Of a stretch of DNA of 64,000 nucleotides, positions 33,037 to 44,400 are shown one piece after another. The stretch spans positions 14,303,754-14,367,753 of the forward strand of contig CAIIXF020000011.1 of the NCBI GenBank assembly GCA_903813345.2, given 5' to 3'. The number at the start of each line of letters is the position of its first letter. Within the stretch, counting starts at the first letter, position 1. Under the pieces are notes generated by a model. That model saw nothing but the letters and a program-made list of their open reading frames with translations, was not told the origin of the DNA and made no database searches. This DNA comes from Owenia fusiformis. Its lineage: Eukaryota > Annelida > Polychaeta > Sabellida > Oweniidae. Both the position numbers and the translations under genes were made by a program.

Positions 33037-34800
33037 ATGTGTAAATTATGTAAACCTTATTGTTTAAAAACCTAAGCGACCATCAGCGACACTGTTAAAT
33101 AACACTTAATATCACAAGGAGGAGTGATTGACCTATTCGTAACAATGTTGCATTTTGATGTAAGAAGACATATGTGTCTAATTTGTACATTCATTTTGTC
33201 GATCGACGAATTGACTTGGCATTTTATTTAGCTTAGAAAACAAAATCTTGAAATAAATTATCTTTAGGGAAACTCAAAACAATGTATTTCAATAGTTATC
33301 TTAATAAAATTCTCTTGTTAAGATAAACAACAACTATTGCAATTTATTTTTGTTCATGTGATTGAATAATTCAAACTTAATACATTAGTTTATCTTTAAA
33401 CTCAAAATTAATTTTGAAACATGAATCAATGTAAGCCTATGTATGCACCATCATCGACACCAGCAATTTAAGAGTATATTTATGTTTTGATGCACAATCA
33501 AGTAATTGTTTAAAGGGTAATAAAAATATTTTGAGAAACACTTCTTTAACCCCATGGCTAATGGTATATGCATTTATATCTCAATCTAAAATTTCATTTT
33601 TTCAACTTTTACATTGATCAAATGTGAAAGAGATTCGTGGCTTGACTGTACATGAGAAAAAAGTCTCCTTGAAACAAGAATAGACTATTATAACATGCAT
33701 ATGTGTATGCGCCTTGTAATTGAACCCCTGGAAATTCTGGGGAGAGTTGGTACTTTGTCACGAATACAAGCAGAAAACAATATTATACGTTTCGATGCGC
33801 GCGTGAAGCTCCTTTGTGCTTGGGCTACCAATAATTCCGACTCTTGCCGACGTATTCTGACTTCACCAAATCATGGGTTTACTCATTGTATCAAATACAC
33901 AACGATACGGTGATTTTCAATTTTCAATTCAATTTTATGTTTCTTCCAGAGATGACTTGAAATTATGATGGGCTTTCACACACGTGCGTAAAAGAGAGCT
34001 TCATATACGCACTCCAGGGTACGTACGCACTAGGCTTAGACTGAACTTATACTCGAAGTCTCTTTTATAGAAGCAAAATTTTTATCGAACTATTGGAATG
34101 CTATCCTAGGTCATTGACCCAAAGAGTAATGTCACGAAAACATTACAATGCAAAACGTAATTGTTCAAAATGACACGACGTTAAACCTTGAAAAGTAGGC
34201 TGGTTAGTGTTTACCTTTATGAAAGAATTCGTGTCAAATAATTATGATGTCTTAATAGCTTTCATCACTGGTGATCCGCTCGATTACGCTGGTTACCGAA
34301 TCAATTTCTACAATACTAGTAAACTATAACTAGGCAATGGCCGAAGTTCATGTTTATGAAGGTACATGTTAAAACACATGTGGCCCTGTGGAATATTTTT
34401 AAACATCTGCAATAAATAATGAATGAGTGGACTAAATGTCAATGAACAAGTAGTATAAAAATCAAAGTTCAGTACCTCTGCCCCTATTATTCTATTATGA
34501 CGAACACACACACCCATAGCCATTATCATTCAAAATAAACATTGTATGACCTTACACTGAGGTTCTGACCTTAACAGACTGCTTGAGAAGACGACTATTA
34601 TTTATAATTAGAGCCGAGGGGAAGATAAGGACCAATGTAAATGTTCAAGGTCAGGTGTACCTGACACCACAGTAAAACATACCTCTTCTCAAGGGCCTTA
34701 TCACGCAACAATCTAAAATAACATTATTTTTATTCCAGCAGTACAATTAAGAAGACTAAGCATCGGCCAATACTCCAAAATCCATTGAACATCAGTTTAA
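33037..34800. other. Gene-free interval upstream of the membrane protein gene
   Basis: No gene supported. The caccatcatcgacacc word recurs near 33446 and a variant (gcgaccatcagcgacac) near 33076. The last few hundred bases presumably include the promoter of the gene at 34869, but I cannot point to a specific element. Confidence 0.45.
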
Positions 34801-34868
34801 CATTCATCTTTGGAAGACGCTGAAAGGATATAGGGCTTATATTTTGGAATTGCAATACACTAGACAAG

Positions 34869-35162
34869 ATGGAAAAATCCTGGGAAGAATCGCTTGGCTT
34901 TAACGCAATCGCAGCATTTCTCTTCTTCCTAGAGGTCTACCATATCGTTGGACATGCCCTTATATTATTCCGCATTCGATTACTTCCGCGAAAGGATTTA
35001 GTACGTGTGCGGTACTACTTTCTGATAGACGCATTAACAGTGTTTGTGACGTCATTTGTCTACACCGGAAGGCTGAGATGGCTGGCTCTTTTGCAGAATG
35101 CACAGCATATATATTTCTTCATTACTTGGAACAGTCCCAATGAGAAACATTTCACAAATAGG
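34869..35162 (+). CDS. Small multipass membrane protein, exon 1
   Basis: The ATG at 34869 (context aagATGG) opens a 98-codon exon ending at an AGG|GTAGGT donor after 35162 in phase 0. The protein begins MEKSWEESLGFNAI and has hydrophobic segments at about 13-33, 50-66 and 74-86, with a basic loop RIRLLPRKDLVRVR between the first two. It ends NEKHFTNR. The predicted product joins to the exon at 36189-36494 for 199 residues with about five membrane segments. I do not recognise the family and assign no function. No signal peptide is distinct from the first helix. Confidence 0.75.
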
Positions 35163-36188
35163 GTAGGTTAAGCATCATATACATCTTACTATATTTGCAC
35201 ATAGCCATCTAGATAGATCTCTCAGGAGATAGCTTTGTGTAAACTAAGTAAATATACATCAATAAGAAATAAATACTAGATAGTTGTAATTTGCCTTGGC
35301 ATTTCAATTGTTAATAGACGAGCATTTAACCCATTTTACTGTGTCTGGAATACTAATGAAATTTTCAGAATAAAATGCATCGGTACCAATTAATGTATAG
35401 ACTGAAAAATGAATGATTTTTATGAGCAGTTTTGCACTGTTGTCCTGATTTCTTTTTATATGAACATTCATACATGGCTAATTGTGATGTTTAGTAAGGT
35501 GCATTGATACTACACTCCTGCCATCTTTATTACACCAAAGTTGTTAAAATCACACAATCGATTAGACACCATCTTCCACCTTCTTTCAACAACTTATAAC
35601 AAAAATCTTGAGTATCATTTTCAATATATCCTCAGTAAGAGTACCACGAGCCTCTATAGCCTTCAGGGTTATAAAATCTTGAAACGTTCAAGAATTGACA
35701 AGAGAAAGTATCATTGATTCTTATCATATATATACATTTTTCATTTTTATAATACATGTTAAAGAGCATATGCATGTTGTATTCAGGTATCAGTAAAGTT
35801 ATTATCAAGTCATTATCGCAACATTATCAATTATCATGTCAAAATAATTATCGCTATCATGTTTACTACAATAATTTTTATGCCATTATTAACGAAATTA
35901 GAAGGAATAGAAAGTGTAAAATGGTGGACGCAATATTTCCAAAAAAGCGTGTCATTTTGCTACGAGCCCACGGGCCCAATTTTTGTGAAAGAAGAATTGA
36001 GATATTTATTAATTATAAAGAAGTTCACGAAGAATTGATAAATGACCAAATTATTATTATTAAAAATGGGGATGTAACCTTTTCATAAGTATTGCCAAAC
36101 AACCTTACAATCAAAAGATTATCTTGAAATAAAGTCAGAACTGTAGAACTTTGTTGAAAATAGGCATTATTGTCTTATGTCATTACAG

Positions 36189-36494
36189 GTGATAAGCTGG
36201 AGCTCCCTAGACTGGCTCAAGGACGAGAAGACCCAATCCAGACAGGAATGGTTTATCTTCCTCGGAACATTGTTTGACGTCATAGTTCACTGTGTAAATG
36301 CTTACATCTTGAGTCAATACATGCACGCTGTTGAGATGGTCGTTGGTTTGAGTTTGGTGAGCGTCCTGTCCTATCTGATCCTTTATAACACGCGCTATGC
36401 ATGGTCGAACCCGGACGAGGTGCCAAAATGGGTGGAGAAACGCGTCAAGCCAGTTCCACCTCAGAACGTAGGGAACGCAACAGCATACTTTTAA
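36189..36494 (+). CDS. Small multipass membrane protein, exon 2 (terminal)
   Basis: The acceptor ttatgtcattacag precedes 36189. The exon continues in phase 0 as VISWSSLDWLKDEK and encodes 101 residues to a stop at 36492-36494. Two strong hydrophobic segments lie at about 120-140 and 147-166 of the joined protein (WFIFLGTLFDVIVHCVNAYI, and VVGLSLVSVLSYLIL). The C-terminus is Pro-rich and likely cytosolic or luminal (VKPVPPQNVG). The 1,026 bp intron contains an unrelated short frame that I reject. An inverted-repeat MITE begins ~120 bp past the stop. Confidence 0.75.
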   Translation: MISWSSLDWLKDEKTQSRQEWFIFLGTLFDVIVHCVNAYILSQYMHAVEMVVGLSLVSVLSYLILYNTRYAWSNPDEVPKWVEKRVKPVPPQNVGNATAYF

Positions 36495-36611
36495 GTTCTT
36501 TCTTCTTTGACTATATTTAATGTAACAAAATGCTATGGACGATTTCCAGATGCTTGAAACAATGCAATTATGAACAATTAAGTCTAGTCTTGGTTAAAGC
36601 CCCGTCCAACT

Positions 36612-37090
36612 CACTGTTCCACAGCTGGATGACTCTAACTGCAGTTAGCTTCATTCAAGATGGTTGCCGAGATTCTTTCGTTTTCGATAAACCTCCGATT
36701 TCAGCCAAACTAAGTTGAATCTTGATTGCAAAAGTTTCGCCATGCAAACTAATTAAACTACGACTGTATTCAACCACAAATGAATGCCCAAACACCCGCA
36801 AGAATTTTAAAGAAAACAGCTTCTTCGTCATCATTACGTCATCATCAACTTCAGTTAGAGTCATTCTAAGTGAAGCCATTTTCTTTAAAATTCTCCAATA
36901 TCGCGGTCGTTTGAGCATTTATTTGAGGTTATTTACCATCGTAGCTTTATTAATTTGCATGGCGAAACATTTGGAATCTAGATTCAACTTAGTTTAACTG
37001 AAATCGGAGGTTTATCAAAAACGAAAGAATTTCGGCAACCATCTTGATTGAAGTTAACTGCAGTTAGAGTCATCCAGCTGTGGAACAGTG
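36612..37090. mobile_element. Inverted-repeat MITE with CACTG ends
   Basis: The ends CACTGTTCCACAGCTGGATG are exact inverted copies. The inverted repeats extend about 150 bp each (landmarks cggaggtttatc and aacgaaagaat). It is flanked by caact (36607-36611 and 37091-37095). No coding capacity for a transposase at 479 bp. The superfamily is not assigned; a CACTG terminus occurs in Chapaev-like elements, but the 5 bp flank is unusual for those. Confidence 0.85.
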
Positions 37091-37204
37091 CAACTGTCCC
37101 CACTTATTTAGGTTTTGATTAAGTAGACGGGGTTCAGAGATATGCTTAAAGACTATGAGAAATCAGCAAATATATGGAATAAGCATTTGCATGATACTTT
37201 TCTA

Positions 37205-38476
37205 CAGGGTGACAAAGATACAACCCACTTATTTTGGAATAACTGAAGGAAGGAACCTTCATGATTTTTATATGTACAGGGTGTCCCGAAAGTATGGGGG
37301 CCCCCCTAGGCAGACATACACCAATGTTCCCATAGTATGTGTCATATATCATTTTAAAGCTCATCCAAAGTTACATTGATTTGTCAAGTATCATCGTTCA
37401 ATTTACAAATGGGAAAAAGTTACAGGCATTTCAAAACTTAGTGTCTGGCCAAAATTAAAGTTAAAATCAGTATCCTGGAAACACCGCTAACCTGAATGTG
37501 ACCAAAAATATGGGTGCTATCATTAAAGAGAGGATGGATATTGAGTTGTAAAAAGAAGTCGGTCAAGGGCAGATACTCCAAGGAAACTCTTCTAAAATGC
37601 CATAAAAAGGTTTTATGAGGATTATTAAATCCCATACCCCTATTTGCAGTGTATTTAAGGTCATATCTGGAGAGAATTGCTGCTGTTAACATGGCCAAGG
37701 GAGACACGGCGACTATCAATTTTGTGTAAAACTAAACTTTAATTTTGGTAAAACACTACATTTTAAAATGTGTGTAACTTTTTCCCATTTGTGAGCTGAA
37801 CCATGATACTTGGCAAATCAATGTAACTTTGTACAAGCTTTAAAATGATATATGATACATACTATGGGGACATTGGTGTATGTCTGCCTAGGGGGGGGGG
37901 GGGGCCCATACTTTCGGGACACCCTGTAGATAGTGTTTAATGAAGAAACATTGGTATGCTTGTAACTTGGAAATTAAGAGATATCTCATTTTCCGTGGAG
38001 GCATGCTCTGACACAAATCACTCAAAATGTAAATTAGAATTATCGTCCTTTTTTAAATTTATTCAATAAGCAGTCAGTTCAGTTGTCAAAATTATGAAAA
38101 TGGGTAGATATGACATATAGATGATAATATATGTGTAAGCAATGCAGAAATGACTGATAATGGCTAGGACAGCAATTAAATCCCAATTTCAGAAAATCCA
38201 TATTTTTGAACAATTTCTGACGATTTCACCGAGAAAGTTAAATCACGCTAAATCTCTAAATCTCAAAGTTGTTGATGGTATATACAAGTACAACAATCTT
38301 TCATTGAACACTTACCTTGACGGAAAACGCTTAATCTCTAAATCTCAAAGTTGTTAATGGTTTTCAAGTACAACAATCTTTCTTTCATTGAACATTCTAT
38401 CCAAAATATCACGAAGATTCCTTCATTATTAAGAAAGTTGCTCCAAAATTAGTGGGTGGCATTTTGTGTCACCCTG
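37205..38476. mobile_element. TA-flanked mariner-type element (outer)
   Basis: Ends CAGGGTGACAAAGATAC and the inverse of CAGGGTGACACAAAATG, flanked by TA at 37203-37204 and 38477-38478. Inverted similarity continues ~40 bp (acccactaattttgga against acccacttattttgga). The interior is split by the element at 37277-37926 and also holds a ~90 bp tandem duplication (taaatctcaaagttgtt at about 38258 and 38339). No transposase recognised. Confidence 0.75.
37277..37926. mobile_element. TA-flanked mariner-type MITE (nested inside the previous)
   Basis: Ends CAGGGTGTCCCGAAAGTATG as an inverted pair, flanked by TA at 37275-37276 and 37927-37928. Inverted repeats run about 110 bp inward (landmarks cctaggcagacatacacc and aatgatatatgat-like). 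The 650 bp length is non-autonomous. G-runs of different length in the two arms (about 37296-37300 and 37892-37904) suggest slippage. Confidence 0.88.
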
Positions 38477-38478
38477 TA

Positions 38479-40430
38479 TGTAAGCCTCATTGATGTAATT
38501 TTGGCAAAGATTTAGTGTACTGCACACCCTGATTGCCAAAGCCTACTGCATGAAGCTCTCTTTTAAGAAGCGATATAAAACTTTTGTAAAGAGTATATGT
38601 ATGGCATTGTTAACTGCCATACATTTCAAAGTTATTGTTTGAGTTGAGGGAAACAGGCTATATTATTAATTAGGATTTATTGATATTGTATTATAGATAC
38701 AAACACAATTGTAGATCGATTTAATTTAAAATTTGTATATAGGCAGCCAACTCAGTTCTCCGATCAATGATTTTTTGGAATTGAAGATTGCACTTGGGAG
38801 GGTTTCCCTTCTCTTCGATATGCCGACGTTATTAGGCATATCACTCTTATCTGAGTTTGAGATGATGGTTTGATTGCAAATCCAATCATTATAAAATTTC
38901 AATGCAATTTTAATATCGTGTTTTGGGATTTTACCAAGGAAAAGAATCACTCATTTTATATATGGACCAACACTAGTACTGCATCTTTAAGGGATATTCA
39001 AAATATTTCCTGTGCTGTGTAGTAGGCTAGGGTTATTTTACAACCAAAATGTATCTAACGATGTTGTACAATATAGTACATCATTTAAAATATATTTCTC
39101 ATTTAAACATGGACCAACAACAAAACATTTAAGGAATATCACAATTCTACACAGCTTTTTTCGTCTTGTTATGCGTTTGGCCATATTTTGATAGATCACT
39201 ACAGGCCCGTAGCCCCCGCCCTTCTTTCAAAATCATGCAGTTTTTCGAAAGAGCACTTTTCGCATGAAACTCCTGGCAAATGCCCAAACCCACCTTGGTG
39301 AAGGCTGGCTACGGGAAAGTACCACATTTACGAAATATGAAATGTTTCGAATCAAATTTAAAGTCGTTTTTACTGTTTGTAATTAATAATGTTCAACAGT
39401 TAAGAATTAGATATTTACATTAAGCTTTTTATAGTTGAATTGAAAGTATGTTAATAATTCACTCTCATTTTTCTTTTTATGTGAATATGAAAACTGTAAA
39501 TAATGAAAAAAAAATGAATAGATAATTTGATTAAACATTGCTCTTGTGTGGAATCCCTTCCCTTGTAAGTTCTAAATGATCTGCAATTGAAGAATTTGGA
39601 TATTCAGTCTCTTTTTATTGGATCCGTTTCGGTAACAAAATGTCGGAACCTCGAAGGTATGATTTTTATTTTTCCTCATTTCACGAGTTGTAGGCAGAAT
39701 CTCCAAAACATTTTATCGACAGACGTGTGTCAATATATTAGAGATTTCGCAACTCTTTTAGAGCATGTTTATTATTGTCGTATAACGTACGAAGCGTTTG
39801 CTTACGTCATCAATAAGTTGTCGACCGACTCATCCGTAGGGGGTCGTTGGTAGGTATTTTCCATACACCGATATATGATTCGACATTGAAAGCATCAACA
39901 AAATGAAAAGTATCTATTATATAAACGATTTTATTTTCGTTTGGCAATAAAAATTGTAGTCCTTATGAAAACACAGCCCACATTCAACATGGGTACATAT
40001 GCTTAGTTCCTCTTTCTAAAATAGATTAAGATCAGTCAAAGTTTTACACTAACAATTATACACTGTGAAGGTGTTTTCCATCAAAAACATTTCACACTTT
40101 CAACACAAATTGTATTGCTTAAAGAATAATAAATGATTATCATTTCGTCCAATAATATATAAAAACATGACACTTTATACTTATAAATAGTTTAAAAAGT
40201 TCGAATACATGTTGGAATAGGCTGACAGAAATATTTATAAAATGGAGACACGAGAAAATTCTTGTCAAGAAAATCTATAAAATACATAGTATTTGTAGCA
40301 TATACGTGTATGCAAAAATCTTTATAAAATTCAGGCTAACGCCATGTATAAAACATTACACCAAAAGTAAAAATATGAATAAATAATGCAACTTGACAGT
40401 AGGAAAAGTTAAATATACACCCCAATCTGC
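38479..40430. other. Gene-free interval 3' of the mucin-like gene
   Basis: No gene supported. It holds a small dispersed repeat at about 39203-39315 (caggcccgtagccccc ... ggctggctacggg). The frame at 39587-39853 shows no recognisable domain. TTTATT words on the plus strand (for example near 39930) could be poly(A) signals of the upstream minus-strand gene, but none stands out. Confidence 0.45.
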
Positions 40431-40432
40431 AC

Positions 40433-40690
40433 TCTGGAATCATGGTACCGCACGGTACAAGAGTACGGTAACGTGCGGTATCGTTCAAGTATAATGGCAT
40501 ACAGTGATCACGTGCCATACAGTACTGTTTTAGTCTATGATACCGCACGGATCCATATTTACGGTACCATACAGTACGGTAGCCAAAACTGTGCCGTACT
40601 GTACTGTTTTAGTCTATGGTATTGTACGGAACCATATTTACGGTACTGTACAGTACTGTAGCCAAAACGGTACCGTATAGTACTGTTTGA
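40433..40690. repeat. Palindrome-rich tandem repeat, ~95-100 bp unit
   Basis: About three units built from ggtaccgtacagtac-type words, each with tactgttttagtctatg and accatatttacggtac. The words gtac and ggtacc are self-complementary, so the array can fold on itself. It lies in the 3' flank of the mucin-like gene, about 165 bp past its stop, and may be transcribed in its 3' UTR. Confidence 0.8.
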
Positions 40691-40852
40691 GATTGGCTGT
40701 GTACAATTTTTCAAAAATATAATATACATGTAAAAAGAGTTAAATAAGTCCAAATAATCAATAATTAACAGTTCTTAAATATAAATTAAATATTATGAAA
40801 TCCTTGGAATCACGGGTACATGTCATATATGACACTGTTTTTCTAGACTGTT

Positions 40853-41411
40853 CTATTTGTAATAAGTCCTGAACTCATCTGACGCACTTGAATCAGTAGA
40901 CAGGGACTGCAAAGATTTCACTGTAGCTGAGGGAACTCGGTTAAAGTTTTTGATTTTTGAAACATTACTAGTTTTCTTCCATGTGAAATCTACTTTTGGT
41001 GCACTTCTTGGTCTGGCCACATCAACACTTGGTGGTGGAATGGCATCATATATAGGGTCAACTAAAAAATAAAATATAAATACAAATGATGATCAAAAAT
41101 CCTTTATTACATACAACTTCATCTCGTACATATTTGTTTTTGTGAAGAATAAAGGAACCTGATAAATGTACATTTTATATCCATGTTTAAAAGATATTAT
41201 AAATGAATAAACGCAATGAGATCACGCGTCTCGTGGATACGTCAACAGCGCCAATTCAAGCTTGTCCAATAACGTTTCTAACCATTATTCTGAATTTGCA
41301 TAAATGTTGTTACCTGTATTTGTATATCCAAACATTGATCCGTGACCACTCTCCTCATATGAAGATGGAAAATACTTGTGATGTGCTGTTGGTGGTGGAC
41401 TTCTGTATAAT
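40853..41411 (-). CDS. Mucin-like gene exons: cytoplasmic tail (last two exons)
   Basis: Exons 41314-41411 (enters phase 2, leaves phase 1) and 40853-41061 with the stop at 40853-40855. The tail is Tyr- and Ser-rich: [38 protein letters not shown], then [15 protein letters not shown] and terminal RTYYK. YDAIPPP and PPPT segments could serve SH2 or SH3 partners; this is inference only. About 120 residues follow the membrane helix. Confidence 0.88.
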
Positions 41412-44400
41412 CTAAAATTAGTTTGCATAATTTTGAATAACTATAGTTTATTTATAACTATATAATTTATTTTTATCTTATATATTTGCTTGGAAACCAG
41501 AAAAGCTGTTTTTAAATGAGCCATTTTCAATTGATTGTTCATAATCCTTGTATTTCATAATTTTCACTAATAGAGCTCTAATATATTAGAATATTATATA
41601 ACTGCAATTTTAAAATTTAGTTCATTACTGAATTCATGCATTTTAGATGAATAGATATTGTCATTAGGTCTATTGTTATAATGAAGGTACCATAATGAAA
41701 CATATAAAGGGGTAAAAAACTAGAAATTGGAAAAAGTTGGAATTAATCTTTTCAAAAAGACCCATTTACAATTCTTATTTTCTTTTATTTACAAAAATCG
41801 AGATATTTAACTATCAAATACGAAAGTTATTGAATATAAGATACAGAAATGTCCAACTTTAATTACAATTATAAAAGAGGATCTTTTAATCAAAGGATTA
41901 TCCTGAAATGAAGTCTGGAGATTTCGAGATTTTGTGATTCACATCAATTTGTTTTTTTTGATATGGCAGACTCACTTGTCTTTATTCTGTTTTATGAATT
42001 GTTCCTCCATGATCTCCTCACGTCTCTTATGGATAACACGTCTTCTATAGATGACTGCTATTATCACTGCTATGATGAACACCAAACCTGCCAGACCACA
42101 TGCAACTCCTGTTATGATCAAAGGCTGTTTTGATTTCTCACAGAATTCACCTTCGGTTATCCAAGTACAACTGAAAATTAAAATTGTAGAGAATTCATAA
42201 GCTACAATGGCTGGTACAATCTATTACAACATGGAACTTTGAAATGCATGTTTATTCAATATGTCATAAATGGTAAGTACTGTAAATTGCTTTAATTTGA
42301 CAGCCAATAAATCCCCCCCCCCCTAAATTAAATCTCTGCTTCTTTAAAAAAAATCACCGGGAACTTAGATCTTATTGAGAATCCTTTCAATATTTAAATT
42401 GCAACCCAATTTTTACATTCGAGCTCACATATAGAGAGGTAAACCCCCTATGTCACACAAGAGTAACTTGGCCAAATGGCTTCCTAACGAGCCCTCCAAT
42501 ATTCATCTGATTGGTCTATTTTCTAAAATAAATAGCAGCCTTTTCAAAATTCACCCAATCTGCCAAATTTAATAGCGCCAAATTAAAACTGAAAAACTGA
42601 TAAAGAATGATCTTATCAGTAAATACCAATGATACTCTATGCTTCCATTTTTCTCTTTTTTCTCTTTCATTTTGATTCATTTAACTTTTGATCTATGACT
42701 AAAACATTACTATAAATATTATGACCCTTGAAAAATAAACATCTAAGAGTAAAAGAGGTTTTAAGGGGACAAACCCCAAATATCTCACATGTAAAGAGCT
42801 TTGTCCAATACCAAAAATAGTCTTCTTTTGAAAAACATCAGCATTCCGTTTTAATTAACTTGTGAAACCTTCTTGCATGGATTTTTAAATTATAACAGAC
42901 ATCTTGAAGAATAATTCATTTCCAAGCTCATTCTAAAGAGGGAAAAGTGACGACCACACACAATTTAAGAGCTGACTGAAATGATAACTTTTAAAACAAT
43001 CTGCAATATTTTACCTGCAAGTTGGTTTACTGTTGATTACACATTCCCCACTGCCACATGTCTCTTGGGCGGTATACACGGAACATGCATCAGCAATAGG
43101 CACTAAAACAAAAATGGAGTTTCCTAAATTTAACTGAAACAAAAGCATGAAACTTCCTCAATAATGATTTCTGTTTACAGAAACACCGCTTCCAGTTCTA
43201 TCTTTAAGGTGTTTTTTATATCTTTTTTTAATCATTTCAAGGGAGATTCAAAAAAAAATTTTAAGTGTATAAGAAGACATTTACCCACCCCTTTACGATT
43301 TTTTTATTTTTATAATAACCAATATGATGGCTTACCAGCAACTTCAGTACCATCATTGTCTGTGGTTACTATGGCAACATCTTCTGTCAATGATATCTGT
43401 GTTCCCTGGTCTGATAACACACCATTGTTCTGTGATATCTCTTGTTTCAGTAGTACAGCTGTCGTAACTGCATCTGTGTCAGTTATGGGGCTTTCATATT
43501 CTACTTCATGGGTAAAGGCAACACTTCCACGGCTACAAAATTGATGGGATATTGACAATAAGAACAGTAAGTTTCATTTGGGCAAAAATCAATAAACAGG
43601 AAACATTGTAAAATAGTAAAAATGTACTCAATCAAACACTTACAAGAATCTCAGGACTCTGACTGCTACTATAACCCTACTGGGGTCCAGTGATTTATAT
43701 ACTGCTAAAAGCTGAAAATCATAAAATATTCATTTAATTGAACCACCAGCATAAAAGTTGATAAGTTTAAAAGCAGTTGCAAAGGAATATTTAAAATAAC
43801 TTGATTTCTCTTGAATTGGTTGGATAAGCTGAGAATCAAATTGTTATAAATAAATCTTCTCTCTCTTGAAAATATCAACTAAAAGAATATCATTTTTTTA
43901 AATTGACAATTAAGAACAAATAAAAACGTCTAATCTGTTTATATTCATTACTTACCACTTGTTCTATATCCTCCTTCAGCTGTTTTGTTTCGGGGTCATT
44001 GAGGTCATTCTTGCTATCACTCCAAGTTAAACCCTCCAGCACAAGATTGTACCTACTGTAATAGTCTCTGTCAGCTGAAATCAATGTAGTTGAGAATGTA
44101 TGAGCATTGTTAGAGGAAAGTGATTCGATGTTAGTAAAAATGTATGTTACTTTATTTTACATTATTGATAATTAAATGATAATATATTGGTACCATTTCC
44201 TGAAGTTGTTGCTGCTTCAGTTGAAGTTGTTGGCGCTGGTGTTGAAGTTGTTGGCGCTGCAGTTGAAGTTGTTGGCGCTGGTCTTGAAGTTGTTGCTGCT
44301 GCGGTCGAAGTTGTTGGCGCTGGTGTTGAAGTTGTTGGCGCTGGTGTTGAAGTTGTTAGCACTGATGTTGAAGTTGTTCCTGCTGCAGTTGAAGTTGTTG

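Noticed and set aside
35756-36088. 110-residue frame between the two membrane-protein exons
   Set aside because: Lies within the intron, low complexity, no hydrophobic or domain pattern, and not needed for the spliced product.
37438-37719. 93-residue minus-strand frame inside the nested MITE
   Set aside because: No transposase motif and the element is too short to be autonomous; most likely chance.
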